Shown here: positions 21,221 through 34,900 of the stretch, in pieces
Position numbering within the stretch: position 1 is the first letter of the stretch
Layout: each line of letters starts with the position of its first letter
Assembly (NCBI GenBank): GCA_963693305.1
Contig: OY855907.1
Location: 40,565,759-40,629,758, forward strand
DNA length: 64,000 bases
DNA from: Meandrina meandrites
Taxonomy: Eukaryota; Cnidaria; Anthozoa; Scleractinia; Meandrinidae
Direction of reading: 5' to 3'
Made by a program: the position numbers and the translations under genes
The notes under the pieces: model-generated
Databases searched by the model: none
Told to the model about the DNA's origin: nothing
What the model saw: the letters and a program-made list of their open reading frames with translations, nothing else

Positions 21221-23750
21221 GGCTTTTTGCGCTGCTTGCAAAAGCCGACCCAAAATTGTGGTTTGAAACCAAACTCGTGGAATTCGATCCCAAGGGTGTT
21301 TTTTCGTTTCGCCCCGACGGGGAATCTCAAAAAAAAAGAGTTTAGAACGCAATTGGACGACCTTCGTCAACCCAGCGTTTTCCGCTACTTGGTAAATTCA
21401 CCCCAAAATGGTGGTATGAAACCGACCTCGTGGAATTCGATCCCAAGGGTGTTTTTTCGTTTTGCCCCGATGGGGATAGTCGAAAAAACGAGTTTTGAAC
21501 GCAATCGGACGACCTTCGTCAACTTGGCTTTTTGCGCTGCTGGGAAAAGCCCACCCAAAATGGTCGTATGAAACCGACCTCGTGGAATTCGATCCAAAGG
21601 GTGTTTTTTCGTTTCGCCCCGATTGGGAAAGTCGAAAAAACGAGTTTTGAACGCAATTGGACGACCTTCGTCACCCCGGCTTTTTTCGCTGCTTCCAAAA
21701 GCTCTCCCAAAATGGTGGTATGAAACCGACCTCGTGGAATTCGATCCCAAGGGTGTTTTTTCCATTCGGCACGATGGGGAAAGTCGAAAAAACGTGTTTT
21801 GAACACTATTGGCGGGACTTCGTCAACCTGGCTTTTTGCACTGCTTGCAAAATCCCAACCAAAATAGTAATATGAAACCGACCTCGTGGAATTCGATCCC
21901 AAGGCTGTTTTTTCGATTCCCCCGATGGGGAAAGTCGAATTAACGAGTTTTGAACGCAATCGGACGACCTTCGTCAACCCGGCTTTTTGCGCTGCTTGGA
22001 ATAGCCTACCCAAAATGGTGGTATAAAACCAAAATTGGTAAATTCGATCCCAAGGCTGTTTTTTCGCTTCGCCCCGATGGGGAAAATCGAAAAAACGCGT
22101 TTTAAACGGAATTCGACGACCTTCGTTACCCCAGCGTTTTGTGCTGCTTTGAAAAGCCCACCCAAAATGGTGGCATGAAACCGAAATTTTAAAATTCGAT
22201 CCCAAGGGTGTTTTTTCGTTTCCCCCCGATGGGGAAATTTAACAAAACGCGTTTTGAACGCAATTGGACCCCTTTCGTGAACCCGGCTTTTTCCGCTTCT
22301 TGGAAAAGCCCACCCAAAATGGTGGCATGAAACCGAAATTTTAAAATTCGATCCCAAGGGTGTTTTTTCGTTTCCCCCCGATGGGGAAATTTAACAAAAC
22401 GCGTTTTGAACGCAATTGGACCACTTTCGTGAACCCGGCTTTTTCCGCTTCTTGGAAAAGCCCACCCAAAATGGTGGCATGAAACCAAAATTGTAAAATT
22501 CGATCCCAAGGCTGTTTTTTCGCTTCGCCCCGATGGGGAAAGTTGAAAAAACGCGTTTTGAACGGAATTCGACGACCTTCGTTACGCCAGCGTTTTGTGC
22601 TGCTTGGAAAAGCCCACCCAAAATGGTGGCATGAAACCGAAATTTTAAAATTCGATCCCAAGGGTGTTTTTTCGTTTCCCCCCGATGAAGAAATTTAACA
22701 AAACGCGTTTTGAACGCAATTGGACCACTTTCGTGAACCCGGCTTTTTCCGCTTCTTGGAAAAGCCCACCCAAAATGGTGGCATGAAACCGAAATTGTAA
22801 AATTCGATCCCAAGGCTGTTTTTTCGCTTCGCCCCGATGGGGAAAGTTGAAAAAACGCGTTTTGAACGGAATTCGACGACCTTCGTTACCCCAGCATTTT
22901 GCGCTGCTTGGAAAAGCCCACCCAAAATGGAGGCATGAAACCGAAATTTTAAAATTCGATCCCAAGGGTGTTTTTTCGTTTCCCCCCGATGGGGAAATTT
23001 AACAAAACGCGTTTTGAACGCAATTGGACCACTTTCGTGAACCCGGCTTTTTCCGCTGCTTGGAAAAGCCCACCCAAAATGGTGGCATGAAACCGAAATT
23101 GTAAAATTCGATCCCAAGGCTGTTTTTTCGCTTCGCCCCGATGGGGAAAGTTGAAAAAACGCATTTTGAACGGAATTCGACGACCTTCGTTACGCCAGCG
23201 TTTTGCGCAGCTTGGAAAAGCCCACCCAAAATGGTGGCACGAAACCGAAATTTTAAACTTCGATCCCAAGGCTGTTTTTTCTCTTCGCCCCTATGGGGAA
23301 AGTTGAAAAAACGCGTTTTGAACGGAATTCGACGACCTTCGTTACCCCAGCGTTTTTCGCTGCTTGGAAAAGCCCACCCAAAATGGTGGCATGAAACCGA
23401 AATTGTAAAATTTGATCTCACATCTGTTTTTTTTTGTCTGGCCAACATGGGAAAAGTTGAAAAAACGCGTTTTGAACGCAATTGGACGACCTTCGTCAAC
23501 ACGGCTTTTTCCGCTGCTTGGAAAAGCCCACCCAAAATGGTGGCATGAAACTGAAATTGTAAAATTTGAACCCACGGCTGTTTTTTTTGTCTGGCCAAGA
23601 TGGGAAAAGTTAAAAAAACGCGTTTTGAACGCAATTGGACGACCTTCGTAAACCCGGCTTTTTCTGCTGCTTGGAAAAGCCCACCCAAAATGGTGGCATG
23701 AAACTGAAATTGTAAAATTTGATCCCACGGCTGTTTTTTTTGTCTGGCCA
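21221..23750 (-). repeat. 152-bp satellite, minus orientation, divergent monomers
   Basis: About 16-17 head-to-tail copies of the 152-bp monomer are read on the minus strand relative to the main array. Monomers differ by many substitutions. The outermost ones carry private variants (GCTACTTGGTAAATTC, GGGGATAGTCG, GATCCAAAGG) that recur in the same order in the oppositely oriented block at 23751-24454. No gene is seen; open frames of 70-140 residues simply follow the repeat. Confidence 0.92.
22190..23270 (-). repeat. 304-bp dimeric higher-order repeat of the 152-bp satellite
   Basis: Two monomer types alternate. One has AAGGCTG with CGCTTCGCCCC, the other AAGGGTG with CGTTTCCCCCC and AAATTTAAC. 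Matching stretches recur at 304 bp (for example 22391 and 22695, 22645 and 22949). Confidence 0.8.
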
Positions 23751-24454
23751 AGAAACGAAACGAAAAAACACACTTGTGATCGAATTCCACGAGGTCGGTT
23801 TCAAACCACCATTTTGGGTGAGATTTTCCAAGGCGCGCAAAACGCCGGTTTGACCAAGGTCGTCCAATTGGGTTGAAAACTCGTTTTGTCGAGTTTCCCC
23901 ATCGAGACGAAACAAAAAAACACCCTTGGGATCAAATTCCACGAGGTCGGTTTCATACCACCATTTTTGCTGGGCTTTTGCAAGCAGTGCAAAATGGCGG
24001 GTTGACGAATGTCGTCCAATTGCGTTGAAAACTCGTTTTTTCGAGTTTCCCCATCGGGGCGAAACGAAAAAACACCCTTTGGATCGAATTCCACGAGGTC
24101 GGCTTCATACCACCATTTTGGGTCGGCTTTTCCCAGCAGCGCAAAACGCCTGGTTGACGAAGGTCGTCCAATTGCGTTCAAAACTCGTTTTTTCGACTAT
24201 CCCCATCGGGGCAAAACGAAAAAACACCCTTGGGATCGAATTCCACGAGGTCGCTTTCATACCACCATTTTGGGGTGAATTTACCAAGTAGCGGAAAACG
24301 CTTGGTTGACAAAGGTTGTCCAATTGCGTTCAAAACTCTTTTTTGTGAGATTCCCCATCGGGGCGAAACGAAAAAACACCCTTGGGATCGAATTCCAGGA
24401 GTTTGGTTTCAAACCACAATTTTGGGTCGGCTTTTGCAAGCAGCGCAAAAAGCA
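23751..24454 (+). repeat. 152-bp satellite, plus orientation, right arm of an inverted duplication
   Basis: About 4.6 monomers lie in plus orientation. Near the right boundary, positions correspond to 45675 minus x in the left block (24455 with 21220). One monomer present on the left near 21677 has no partner here, so an indel has occurred since the duplication. The switch at about 23750 joins CTGGCCAAG to AAACGAAACG in mid-monomer, without a palindrome. Confidence 0.87.
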
Positions 24455-26012
24455 AGCTGTGTAGTGCACAGAGTACAGTGTACCGTGTCTAGTGCACAGA
24501 GTACAGTGTACCGTGTATAGTGCACAGTGCAGAGAGTACAGTGTACCGTGTATTGCTCAAAGAGTACAGTGTACCGTGTATGGTGCACAGTGCACAGAGT
24601 ACAGTGTACCGTGTATAGTGCACAGAGTACAGTGTACCGTGTATAGTGCACAGAGTACAGTGTACCGTGTATAGTGCACAGAGTAGAGTGTACCGTGTAT
24701 AGTGCACAGTGCACAGAGTACAGTGTACCGTGCATAGTGCACAGTGCGGAGAGTACAGTGTACCGTGTATATTACACAGAGTACAGTGTACCGTGTATAG
24801 TGCAAAGAGTACAGTGTACCGTGTATAGTGCACAGAGTACAGTGTACCGTGTATAGTGCACAGTGCACAGAGTACAGTGTACCGTGTATAGAGCACAGTG
24901 CACAGTGCACAGAGTACAGTGTACCGTGTATAGTGCACAGCGCACAGAGTACAGTGTATATACCGTGTATATACCGTGTATATACCGTATATACTACTAT
25001 ACCGTATATAGTGCACAGTGCACAGAGTACAGTGTACCGTGTATAGTGCACAGTGCACAGTGCACAGAGTACAGTGTACCGTGTATAGTGCACAGAGTAC
25101 AGTGTACCGTGTATAGTGCACAGAGTAGAGTGTACCGTGTATAGTGCACAGTGCATAGAGTACAGTGTACCGTGAATAGTGCACAGTGCACTGAGTCCAG
25201 TGTACCGTGTATAGTGCACAGTGCACAGAGTACAGTGTACCGTGTATAGTGCACAGTGCACAGAGTACAGTGTACAGTGTATAGTGCACAGTGCACAGAG
25301 TACAGTGTACCGTGTATAGTGCACAGTGCACAGTGCACAGAGTAGAGTGTACCGTGTATAATGCACAGCGCACAGAGTACAGTGTACCGTGTATAGTGCA
25401 CAGAGTACTGTGTACCGTGTATGGTGTACAGTGCACAGAGTACAGTGTACCGTGTATAGTGCACAGTGCAGAGAGTACAGTGTACCGTGTATTGTGCACA
25501 GAGTACAGTGTACCGTGTATGGTGCACAGTGCACAGAGTACAGAGTACAGTGTACCGTGTATAGTGCACAGAGTACAGTGTACCGTGTATAGTGCAAAGA
25601 GTACAGTGTACCGTGTATAGTGCACAGAGTAGAGTGTACCATGTATAGTGCACAGTGCACAGAGTACAGTGTACCGTGCATAGTGCACAGTGCAGAGAGT
25701 ACAGTGTACCGTGTATAGTGCACAGAGTACAGTGTACCGTGTATAGTGCAAAGAGTACAGTGTACCGTCTATAGTGCACAGAGTATAGTGTACTGTGTAT
25801 AGTGCACAGTGCACAGAGTACAGTGTACCGTGTATAGAGCACAGTGCACTGAGTCCAGTGTACCGTGTATAGTGCACAGTGCACAGAGTACAGTGTACCG
25901 TGTATAGTGCACAGTGCACAGAGTACAGTGTACCGTGTATAGTGCACAGTGGACAGTGCACAGAGTACAGTGTACCGTGTATAGTGCACAGCGCACAGAG
26001 TACAGTGTATAT
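24455..26012 (+). repeat. 28/35-bp heptamer satellite, forward, between two 152-bp arrays
   Basis: Forward units include the TATATACC-rich variant at about 24955-25010. The block ends inside a TATATACC variant at 26012, where CC is shared with the CCTTGGG of the 152-bp monomer (microhomology at the joint). Confidence 0.93.
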
Positions 26013-27383
26013 ACCTTGGGATTGAATTCCACTAGGTCGGTTTCATACCACCATTTTGAGTGGGCTTTTCCAAGCAGGGCAAAAAGCTGGGTTGACGAAC
26101 GTCGTCCAATTGCGTTCAAAACGCGTTTTTTCGACTTTCCCCATCGGGGCGAAACGAAAAAACACCCTTGGGATCGAATTCCACGAGGTCGGTTTCATAC
26201 CACCATTTTGAGTGTGCTTTTCCAAGCAGGGCAAAAAGCCGGGTTGACGAGCGTCGTCCAATTGTGTTCAAAACGCGTTTTTTCGACTTTCCCCATCGGG
26301 GCGAAACGAAATAACACCGTTAGGATCGAATACCACGAGGTCGGTTTCATACCACCATTTTGAGTGGGCTTTTCCAAGCAGGGCAAAAAGCCGGGTTGAC
26401 GAACGTCGTCCAATTGCGTTCAAAACGCGTTTTTTCGACTTTCCCCATCGGGGCGAAACGAAAAAACACCCTTGGGATCGAATTCCACGACGTCGGTTTC
26501 ATACCACCATTTTGAGTGGGCTTTTCCAAGCAGGGCAAAAAGCCGGGTTGACGAACGTCGTCCAATTGCGTTCAAAACGCGTTTTTTCGACTTTCCCCAT
26601 CGGGGCGAAACGAAAAAACACCCTTAGGATCGAATTCCACGAGGTCGGTTTCATACCACCATTTCGAGTGGGCTTTTCCAAGCAGGGCAAAAAGCCGGGT
26701 TGACGAACGTCGTCCAATTGCGTTCAAAACGCGTTTTTTCGACTTTCCCCATCGGGGCGAAACCAAAAAACACCCTTAGGATCGAATACCACGAGGTCGG
26801 TTTCATACCACCATTTTGAGTGGGCTTTTCCAAGCAGGGCAAAAAGCCGGGTTGACGAACGTCGTCCAATTGCGTTCAAAACGCGGTTTTTCGACTTTCC
26901 CCATCGGGGCGAAACCAAAAAACACCCTTAGGATCGAATTCCACGAGGTCGGTTTCATACCACCATTTTGAGTGTGCTTTTCCAAGCAGGGCAAAAAGCC
27001 GGTTTGACGAACGTCGTCCAATTGTGTTCAAAACACGTTTTTTCGACTTTCCCCATCGGGGCGAAACGAAATAACACCGTTAGGATCGAATACCACGAGG
27101 TCGGTTTCATACCACCATTTTGAGTGGGCTTTTCCAAGCAGGGCAAAAAGCCGGGTTGACAAACGTCGTCCAATTGCGTTTAGAACACGTTTTTTCGACT
27201 TTCCCCATCGGGGCGAAACGAAACAACACCCTTGGGATCGAATTTTACGAGGTCGGTTTCATACCACCATTTTGAATGGGCTTTTCCAAGCAGGGCAAAA
27301 AGCCGGGTTGACGAACGTCGTCCAATTGCACTCAAAACGCGTTTTTTCGACTTTCCCCATCCGGGTGAAACGAAAAAACATCA

Positions 27384-28343
27384 TTGGGATCGAATTTGAC
27401 GAGGTCGGTTTCATACCACCATTTTGAGTGGGCTTTTCCAAGCAGGGCAAAAAGCCGGGTTGACGAACGTCGTGCAATTGCGTTCAAAACGCGTTTTTTC
27501 GACTTTCCCCATCCGGGTGAAACGAAAAAACACCCTTGGGATCGAATTCCACGAGGTCGGTTTCATACCACCATTTTAAATGTGGGCTTTTCCAAGCAGG
27601 GCAAAAAGCCGGGTTGACGAACGTCGTCCAATTGCGTTCAAAACGCGTTTTTTCGACTTTCCCCATCCGGGCGAAACGAATAAACACCATTGGGATCGAA
27701 CTCCACGAGGTCGGTTTCATATCACCATTTTGAGTGGGCTTTTCCAAGCAGGGCAAAAAGCCGGGTTGACGAACGTCGTCCAATTATGTTCAAAACGCAT
27801 TTTTTCGACTTTCCCCATCCGGGTGAAACGAAACAACACCCTTGGGATCGAATTCCACGAGGTCGGTTTCATACCACCATTTTGAGTGGGCTTTTCCAAG
27901 CAGGGCAAAAAGCCGGGTTGACGAACGTCGTGCAATTGCGTTCAAAACGCGTTTTTTCGACTTTCCCCATCCGGGTGAAACGAAAAAACACCCTTGGGAT
28001 CGAATTCCACGAGGTCGGTTTCATACCACCATTTTAAATGTGGGCTTTTCCAAGCAGGGCAAAAAGCCGGGTTGACGAACGTCGTCCAATTGCGTTCAAA
28101 ACGCGTTTTTTCGACTTTCCCCATCCGGGCGAAACGAATAAACACCATTGGGATCGAACTCCACGAGGTCGGTTTCATATCACCATTTTGAGTGGGCTTT
28201 TCCAAGCAGGGCAAAAAGCCGGGTTGACGAACGTCGTCCAATTATGTTCAAAACGCATTTTTTCGACTTTCCCCATCCGGGTGAAACGAAACAACACCCT
28301 TGGGATCGAATTCCACGAGGTCGGTTTCATACCACCATTTTGA
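27384..28343 (+). repeat. 458-bp (3-mer plus 2 bp) tandem duplication in the 152-bp array
   Basis: Stretches at 27484-27885 recur essentially unchanged at 27942-28343 (offset 458). The extra 2 bp come from TTAAATGTGGGC in place of TTGAGTGGGC, near 27578 and 28036, a private marker of this duplication. Confidence 0.85.
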
Positions 28344-31300
28344 GTGGGCTTTTCCAAGCAGGGCAAAAAGCCGGGTTGACGAACGTCGTCCAATTGTGTT
28401 CAAAACGCATTTTTTTGACTTTCCCCATCGGGGCGAAACGAAATAACACCGTTAGGATCGAATACCACGAGGTCGGTTTCATACCACCATTTTGGGTGTG
28501 CTTTTCCAAGCAGGGAAAAAAGCCGGGTTGACGAACGTCGTCCAATTGCGTTCAAAACGCGTTTTTTCGACTTTCCCCATCGGGGCGAAACGAAAAAACA
28601 CCCTTAGGATCGAATTCCACGAGGTCGGTTTCATACCACTATTTCGAGTGGGCTTTTCCAAGCAGGGCAAAAAGCCGGGTTCACGAACGTCGTCCAATTG
28701 CGTTCAAAACGCGTTTTTTCGACTTTCCCCATCAGGGCGAAACCAAAAAACACCCTTAGGATCGAATACCACGAGGTCGGTTTCATACCACCATTTTGAG
28801 TTGGCTTTCCCAAGCAGGGCAAAAAGCCGGGTTGACGAACGTCGTCCAATTGCGTTCAGAATGCGTTTTTTCGACTTTCCCCATCGGGGCGAAACGAAAC
28901 AACACCCTTGGGATCGAAGTTTGCGAGGTCGGTTTCATACCACCATTTTGAATGGGCTTTTCCAAGCAGGGCAAAAAGCCGGGTTGACGAACGTCGTCCA
29001 ATTGCGCTCAAAACGCGTTTTTTCGACTTTCCCCATCCGGGTGAAACGAAAAAACACCCTTGGGATCGAATTCCACGAGGTCGGTTTCATACCACCATTT
29101 TGAGTGTGCTTTTCCAAGCAGGGCAAAAAGCCGGGTTGACGAACGTCCTCCAATTGTGTTCAAAACGCGTTTTTTCGACTTTCCCCATCGGGGCGAAACG
29201 AAATAACACCGTTAGGATCGAATACCACGAGGTCGGTTTCATACCACCATTTTGAGTGGGCTTTTCCAAGCAGGGCAAAAAGCCGGGTTGACGAACGTCG
29301 TCCAATTGCGTTCAAAACGCGTTTTTTCGACTTTCCCCATCAGGGCGAAACGAAAAAACACCCTTAGGATCGAATTCCACGAGGTCGGTTTCATACCACC
29401 ATTTCGAGTGGGCTTTTCCAAGCAGGGCAAAAAGCCGGGTTGACGAACGTCGTCCAATTGCGTTCAAAACGCGTTTTTCGACTTTCCCCATTGGGGCGAA
29501 ACCAAAAAACACCCTTAGGATCGAATACCACGAGGTCGGTTTCATACCACCATTTTGAGTGGGCTTTTCCAAGCAGGGCAAAAAGCCGGGTTGACGAACG
29601 TCGTCCAATTCCGTTCAGAACGCGTTTTTTCGACTTTCCCCATCGGGGCGAAACGAAACAACACACTTGGGATCGAATTTTACGAGGTCGGTTTCATACC
29701 ACCATTTTGAGTGGGCTTTTCCAAGCAGGGCAAAAAGCCGGGTTGACGAACGTCGTCCAATTGCGTTCAGAACGCGTTTTTTCGACTTTCCCCATCGGGG
29801 CGAAACGAAACAACACACTTGGGATCGAATTTTACGAGGTCGGTTTCATACCACCATTTTGAGTGGGCTTTTCCAAGCAGGGCAAAAAGCCGGGTTAACG
29901 AACGTCGTCCAATTGCGTTCAAAACGCGTTTTTTCGACTTTTCCCTTCGGGGCGAAACGAAAAAACACCCTTGGGATCGAATTCCACGAGGTCGGTTTCA
30001 TACCACCATTTTGAGTGTGCTTTTCCAAGCAGGGCAAAAAGCCGGGTTGACGAACGTCGTCCAATTGTGTTCAAAACGCGTTTTTTCGGCTTTCCCCATC
30101 GGGGCGAAACGAAATAGCACCGTTAGGATCGAATACCACGAGGTCGGTTTCATACCACCATTTTGAGTGGGCTTTTCCAAGCAGGGCAAAAAGCCGGGTT
30201 GACGAACGTCGTCCAATTGCGTTCAAAACGCGTTTTTTCGACTTTCCCCATCGGGGCGAAACGAAAAAACACCCTTGGGATCGAATTCCACTAGGTCGGT
30301 TTCATACCACCATTTTGAGTGGGCTTTTCCAAGCAGGGCAAAAAGCCGGGTTGACGAACGTCGTCCAATTGTGTTCAAAACGCGTTTTTTCGACTTTCCC
30401 CATCGGGGCGAAACGAAAAAACACCCTTAGGTTCGAATTCCACGAGGTCGGTTTCATACCACCATTTTGAATGGGCTTTTCCAAGCAGGGCAAAAAGCCG
30501 GGTTGACGAACGTCGTCCAATTGCGTTCAAAACGCGTTTTTTCGACTTTCCCCATCGGGGCGAAACGAAACAACACCCTTGGGATCGAATTCCACTAGGT
30601 CGGTTTCTTACCACCATTTTCAGTGGGCTTTTCAAAGCAGGGCAAAAAGCCGGGTTGACGAACGTCGTCCAATTGCGTTCAAAACGCGTTTTTTCGACTT
30701 TCCTCTTCGGGGCGAAACGAAAAAACACCCTTGGGATCGAATTCCACGAGGTCGGTTTCATACCACCATTTTGAGTGGGCTTTTCCAAGCAGGGCAAAAA
30801 GCCGGGTTGACGAACGTCGTCCAATTGTGTTCAAAACGCGTTTTTTCGACTTTTCCCATCGGGGCGAAACGAAAAAACACCCTTGGGATCGAATTCCACT
30901 AGGTCGGTTTCATACCACCATTTTGAGTGGGCTTTTCCAAGCAGGGCAAAAAGCCGGGTTGACGAACGTCGTCCAATTGTGTTCAAAACGCGTTTTTTCG
31001 ACTTTCCCCATCGGGGCGAAACGAAAAAACACCCTTAGGATCGAATTCCACGAGGTCGGTTTCATACCACCATTTTGAGTGGGCTTTTCCACGCTGGGCA
31101 AAAAGCCGGGTTGACGAACGTCGTCCAATTGCGTTCAAAACGCGTTTTTTCGACTTTCCCCATCGGGGCGAAACGAAACAACACCCTTGGGATCGAATTC
31201 CACTAGGTCGGTTTCATACCACCATTTTCAGTGGGCTTTTCAAAGCAGGGCAAAAAGCCGGGTTGACGAACGTCGTCCAATTGCGTTCAAAACGCGTTTT

Positions 31301-31946
31301 TTCGACTTTCCTCTTCGGGGCGAAACGAAAAAACACCCTTGGGATCGAATTCCACGAGGTCGGTTTCATACCATCATTTTGAGTGGGCTTTTCCAAGCAG
31401 GGCAAAAAGCCGGGTTGACGAACGTCGTCCAATTGCGTTCAAAACGCGTTTTTTCGACTTTCCCCTTCGGGGCGAAACGAAAAAACACCCTTGGGATCGA
31501 ATTCCACGAGGTCGGTTTCATACCATCATTTTGAGTGGGCTTTTCCAAGCAGGGCAAAAAGCCGGGTTGACGAACGTCGTCCAATTGCGTTCAAAACGCG
31601 TTTTTTCGACTTTCCCCATCGGGGCGAAACGAAAAAACACCCTTGGGATCGAATTCCACGAGGTCGGTTTCATACCATCATTTTGAGTGGGCTTTTCCAA
31701 GCAGGGCAAAAAGCCGGGTTGACGAACGTCGTCCAATTGCGTTCAAAACGCGTTTTTTCGACTTTCCCCATCGGGGCGAAACGAAAAAACACCCTTAGGA
31801 TCGAATTCCACGAGGTCGGTTTCATACCACCATTTTAAGTGGGCTTTTACAAGCAGGGCAAAAAGCCGGGTTGACGAACGTCGTCCAATTGCGTTCAAAA
31901 CGCGTTTTTTCGACTTTCCCCATCGGGGCGAAACGAAAAAACACCC

Positions 31947-34900
31947 TTGGGATCGAATTCCACGAGGTCGGTTTCATACCATCATTTTGAGTGGGCTTTT
32001 CCAAGCAGGGCAAAAAGCCGGGTTGACGAACGTCGTCCAATTGCGTTCAAAACGCGTTTTTTCGACTTTCCCCATCGGGGCGAAACGAAAAAACACCCTT
32101 GGGATCGAATTCCACGAGGTCGGTTTCATACCATCATTTTGAGTGGGCTTTGCCAAGCAGGGCAAAAAGCCGGGTTGACGAACGTCGTCCAATTGCGTTC
32201 AAAACGCGTTTTTTCGACTTTCCCCATCGGGGCGAAACGAAAAAACACCCTTGGGATCGAATTCCACGAGGTCGGTTTCATACCATCATTTTGAGTGGGC
32301 TTTGCCAAGCAGGGCAAAAAGCCGGGTTGACGAACGTCGTCCAATTGCGTTCAAAACGCGTTTTTTCGACTTTCCCCATCGGGGCGAAACGAAAAAACAC
32401 CCTTAGGAGCGAATTCCACGAGGTCGGTTTCATACCACCATTTTGAGTGGGCTTTTACAAGCAGGGCAAAAAGCCGGGTTCACGAACGTCGTCCAATTGC
32501 GTTCAAAACGCGTTTTTTCGACTTTCCCCATCGGGGCGAAACGAAAAAACACCCTTGGGATCGAATTCCACGAGGTCGGTTTCATACCATCATTTTGAGT
32601 GGGCTTTTCCAAGCAGGGCAAAAAGCCGGGTTGACGAACGTCGTCCAATTGCGTTCAAAACGCGTTTTTTCGACTTTCCCCATCGGGGCGAAACGAAAAA
32701 ACACCCTTGGGATCAAATTCCACGAGGTCGGTTTCATACCATCATTTTGAGTGGGCTTTTCCAAGCAGGGCAAAAAGCCGGGTTGACGAACGTCGTCCAA
32801 TTGCGTTCAAAACGCGTTTTTTCGACTTTCCCCATCGGGGCGAAACGAAAAAACACCCTTAGGTTCGAATTCCACGAGGTCGGTTTCATACCACCATTTT
32901 GAATGGGCTTTTCCAAGCAGGGAAAAAAGCCGGGTTGACGAACGTCGTCCAATTGCGTTCAAAACGCGTTTTTTCGACTTTCCCCATCGGGGCGAAACGA
33001 AACAACACCCTTGGGATCGAATTCCACTAGGTCGGTTTCATACCACCATTTTCAGTGGGCTTTTCAAAGCAGGGCAAAAAGCCGGGTTGACGAACGTCGT
33101 CCAATTGCGTTCAAAACGCGTTTTTTCGACTTTCCTCTTCGGGGCGAAACGAAAAAACACCCTTGGGATCGAATTCCACGAGGTCGGTTTCATACCATCA
33201 TTTTGAGTGGGCTTTTCCAAGCAGGGCAAAAAGCCGGGTTGACGAACGTCGTCCAATTGCGTTCAAAACGCGTTTTTTCGACTTTCCCCTTCGGGGCGAA
33301 ACGAAAAAACACCCTTGGGATCGAATTCCACGAGGTCGGTTTCATACCATCATTTTGAGTGGGCTTTTCCAAGCAGGGCAAAAAGCCGGGTTGACGAACG
33401 TCGTCCAATTGCGTTCAAAACGCGTTTTTTCGACTTTCCCCATCGGGGCGAAACGAAAAAACACCCTTGGGATCGAATTCCACGAGGTCGGTTTCATACC
33501 ATCATTTTGAGTGGGCTTTTCCAAGCAGGGCAAAAAGCCGGGTTGACGAACGTCGTCCAATTGCGTTCAAAACGCGTTTTTTCGACTTTCCCCATCGGGG
33601 CGAAACGAAAAAACACCCTTAGGATCGAATTCCACGAGGTCGGTTTCATACCACCATTTTGAGTGGGCTTTTACAAGCAGGGCAAAAAGCCGGGTTGACG
33701 AACGTCGTCCAATTGCGTTCAAAACGCGTTTTTTCGACTTTCCCCATCGGGGCGAAACGAAAAAACACCCTTGGGATCGAATTCCACGAGTTCGGTTTCA
33801 TACCATCATTTTGAGTGGGCTTTTCCAAGCAGGGCAAAAAGCCGGGTTGACGAACGTCGTCCAATTGCGTTCAAAACGCGTTTTTTCGACTTTCCCCATC
33901 GGGGCGAAACGAAAAAACACCCTTGGGATCGAATTCCACGAGGTCGGTTTCATACCATCATTTTGAGTGGGCTTTTCCAAGCAGGGCAAAAAGCCGGGTT
34001 GACGAACGTCGTCCAATTGCGTTCAAAACGCGTTTTTTCGACTTTCCCCATCGGGGCGAAACGAAAAAACACCCTTGGGATCGAATTCCACGAGTTCGGT
34101 TTCATACCATCATTTTGAGTGGGCTTTTCCAAGCAGGGCAAAAAGCCGGGTTGACGAACGTCGTCCAATTGCGTTCAAAACGCGTTTTTTCGACTTTCCC
34201 CATCGGGGCGAAACGAAAAAACACCCTTGGGATCGAATTCCACGAGGTCGGTTTCATACCATCATTTTGAGTGGGCTTTGCCAAGCAGGGCAAAAAGCCG
34301 GGTTGACGAACGTCGTCCAATTGCGTTCAAAACGCGTTTTTTCGACTTTCCCCATCGGGGCGAAACGAAAAAACACCCTTGGGATCGAATTCCACGAGGT
34401 CGGTTTCATACCATCATTTTGAGTGGGCTTTGCCAAGCAGGGCAAAAAGCCGGGTTGACGAACGTCGTCCAATTGCGTTCAAAACGCGTTTTTTCGACTT
34501 TCCCCATCGGGGCGAAACGAAAAAACACCCTTAGGATCGAATTCCACGAGGTCGGTTTCATACCACCATTTTGAGTGGGCTTTTACAAGCAGGGCAAAAA
34601 GCCGGGTTCACGAACGTCGTCCAATTGCGTTCAAAACGCGTTTTTTCGACTTTCCCCATCGGGGCGAAACGAAAAAACACCCTTGGGATCGAATTCCACG
34701 AGGTCGGTTTCATACCATCATTTTGAGTGGGCTTTTCCAAGCAGGGCAAAAAGCCGGGTTGACGAACGTCGTCCAATTGCGTTCAAAACGCGTTTTTTCG
34801 ACTTTCCCCATCGGGGCGAAACGAAAAAACACCCTTAGGATCGAATTCCACGAGGTCGGTTTCATACCACCATTTTGAGTGGGCTTTTACAAGCAGGGCA

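Larger units (their letters stand above)
21120..24555. repeat. inverted duplication spanning the 28-bp/152-bp satellite boundary
   Basis: The satellite-satellite boundary is the same sequence on both sides (ACACAGCT at 21213-21220, its complement at 24455-24462). About 100 bp of 28-bp satellite and 0.7-0.86 kb of 152-bp satellite are mirrored. About 1.7 kb of unmirrored dimeric 152-bp satellite forms the middle. Confidence 0.82.
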
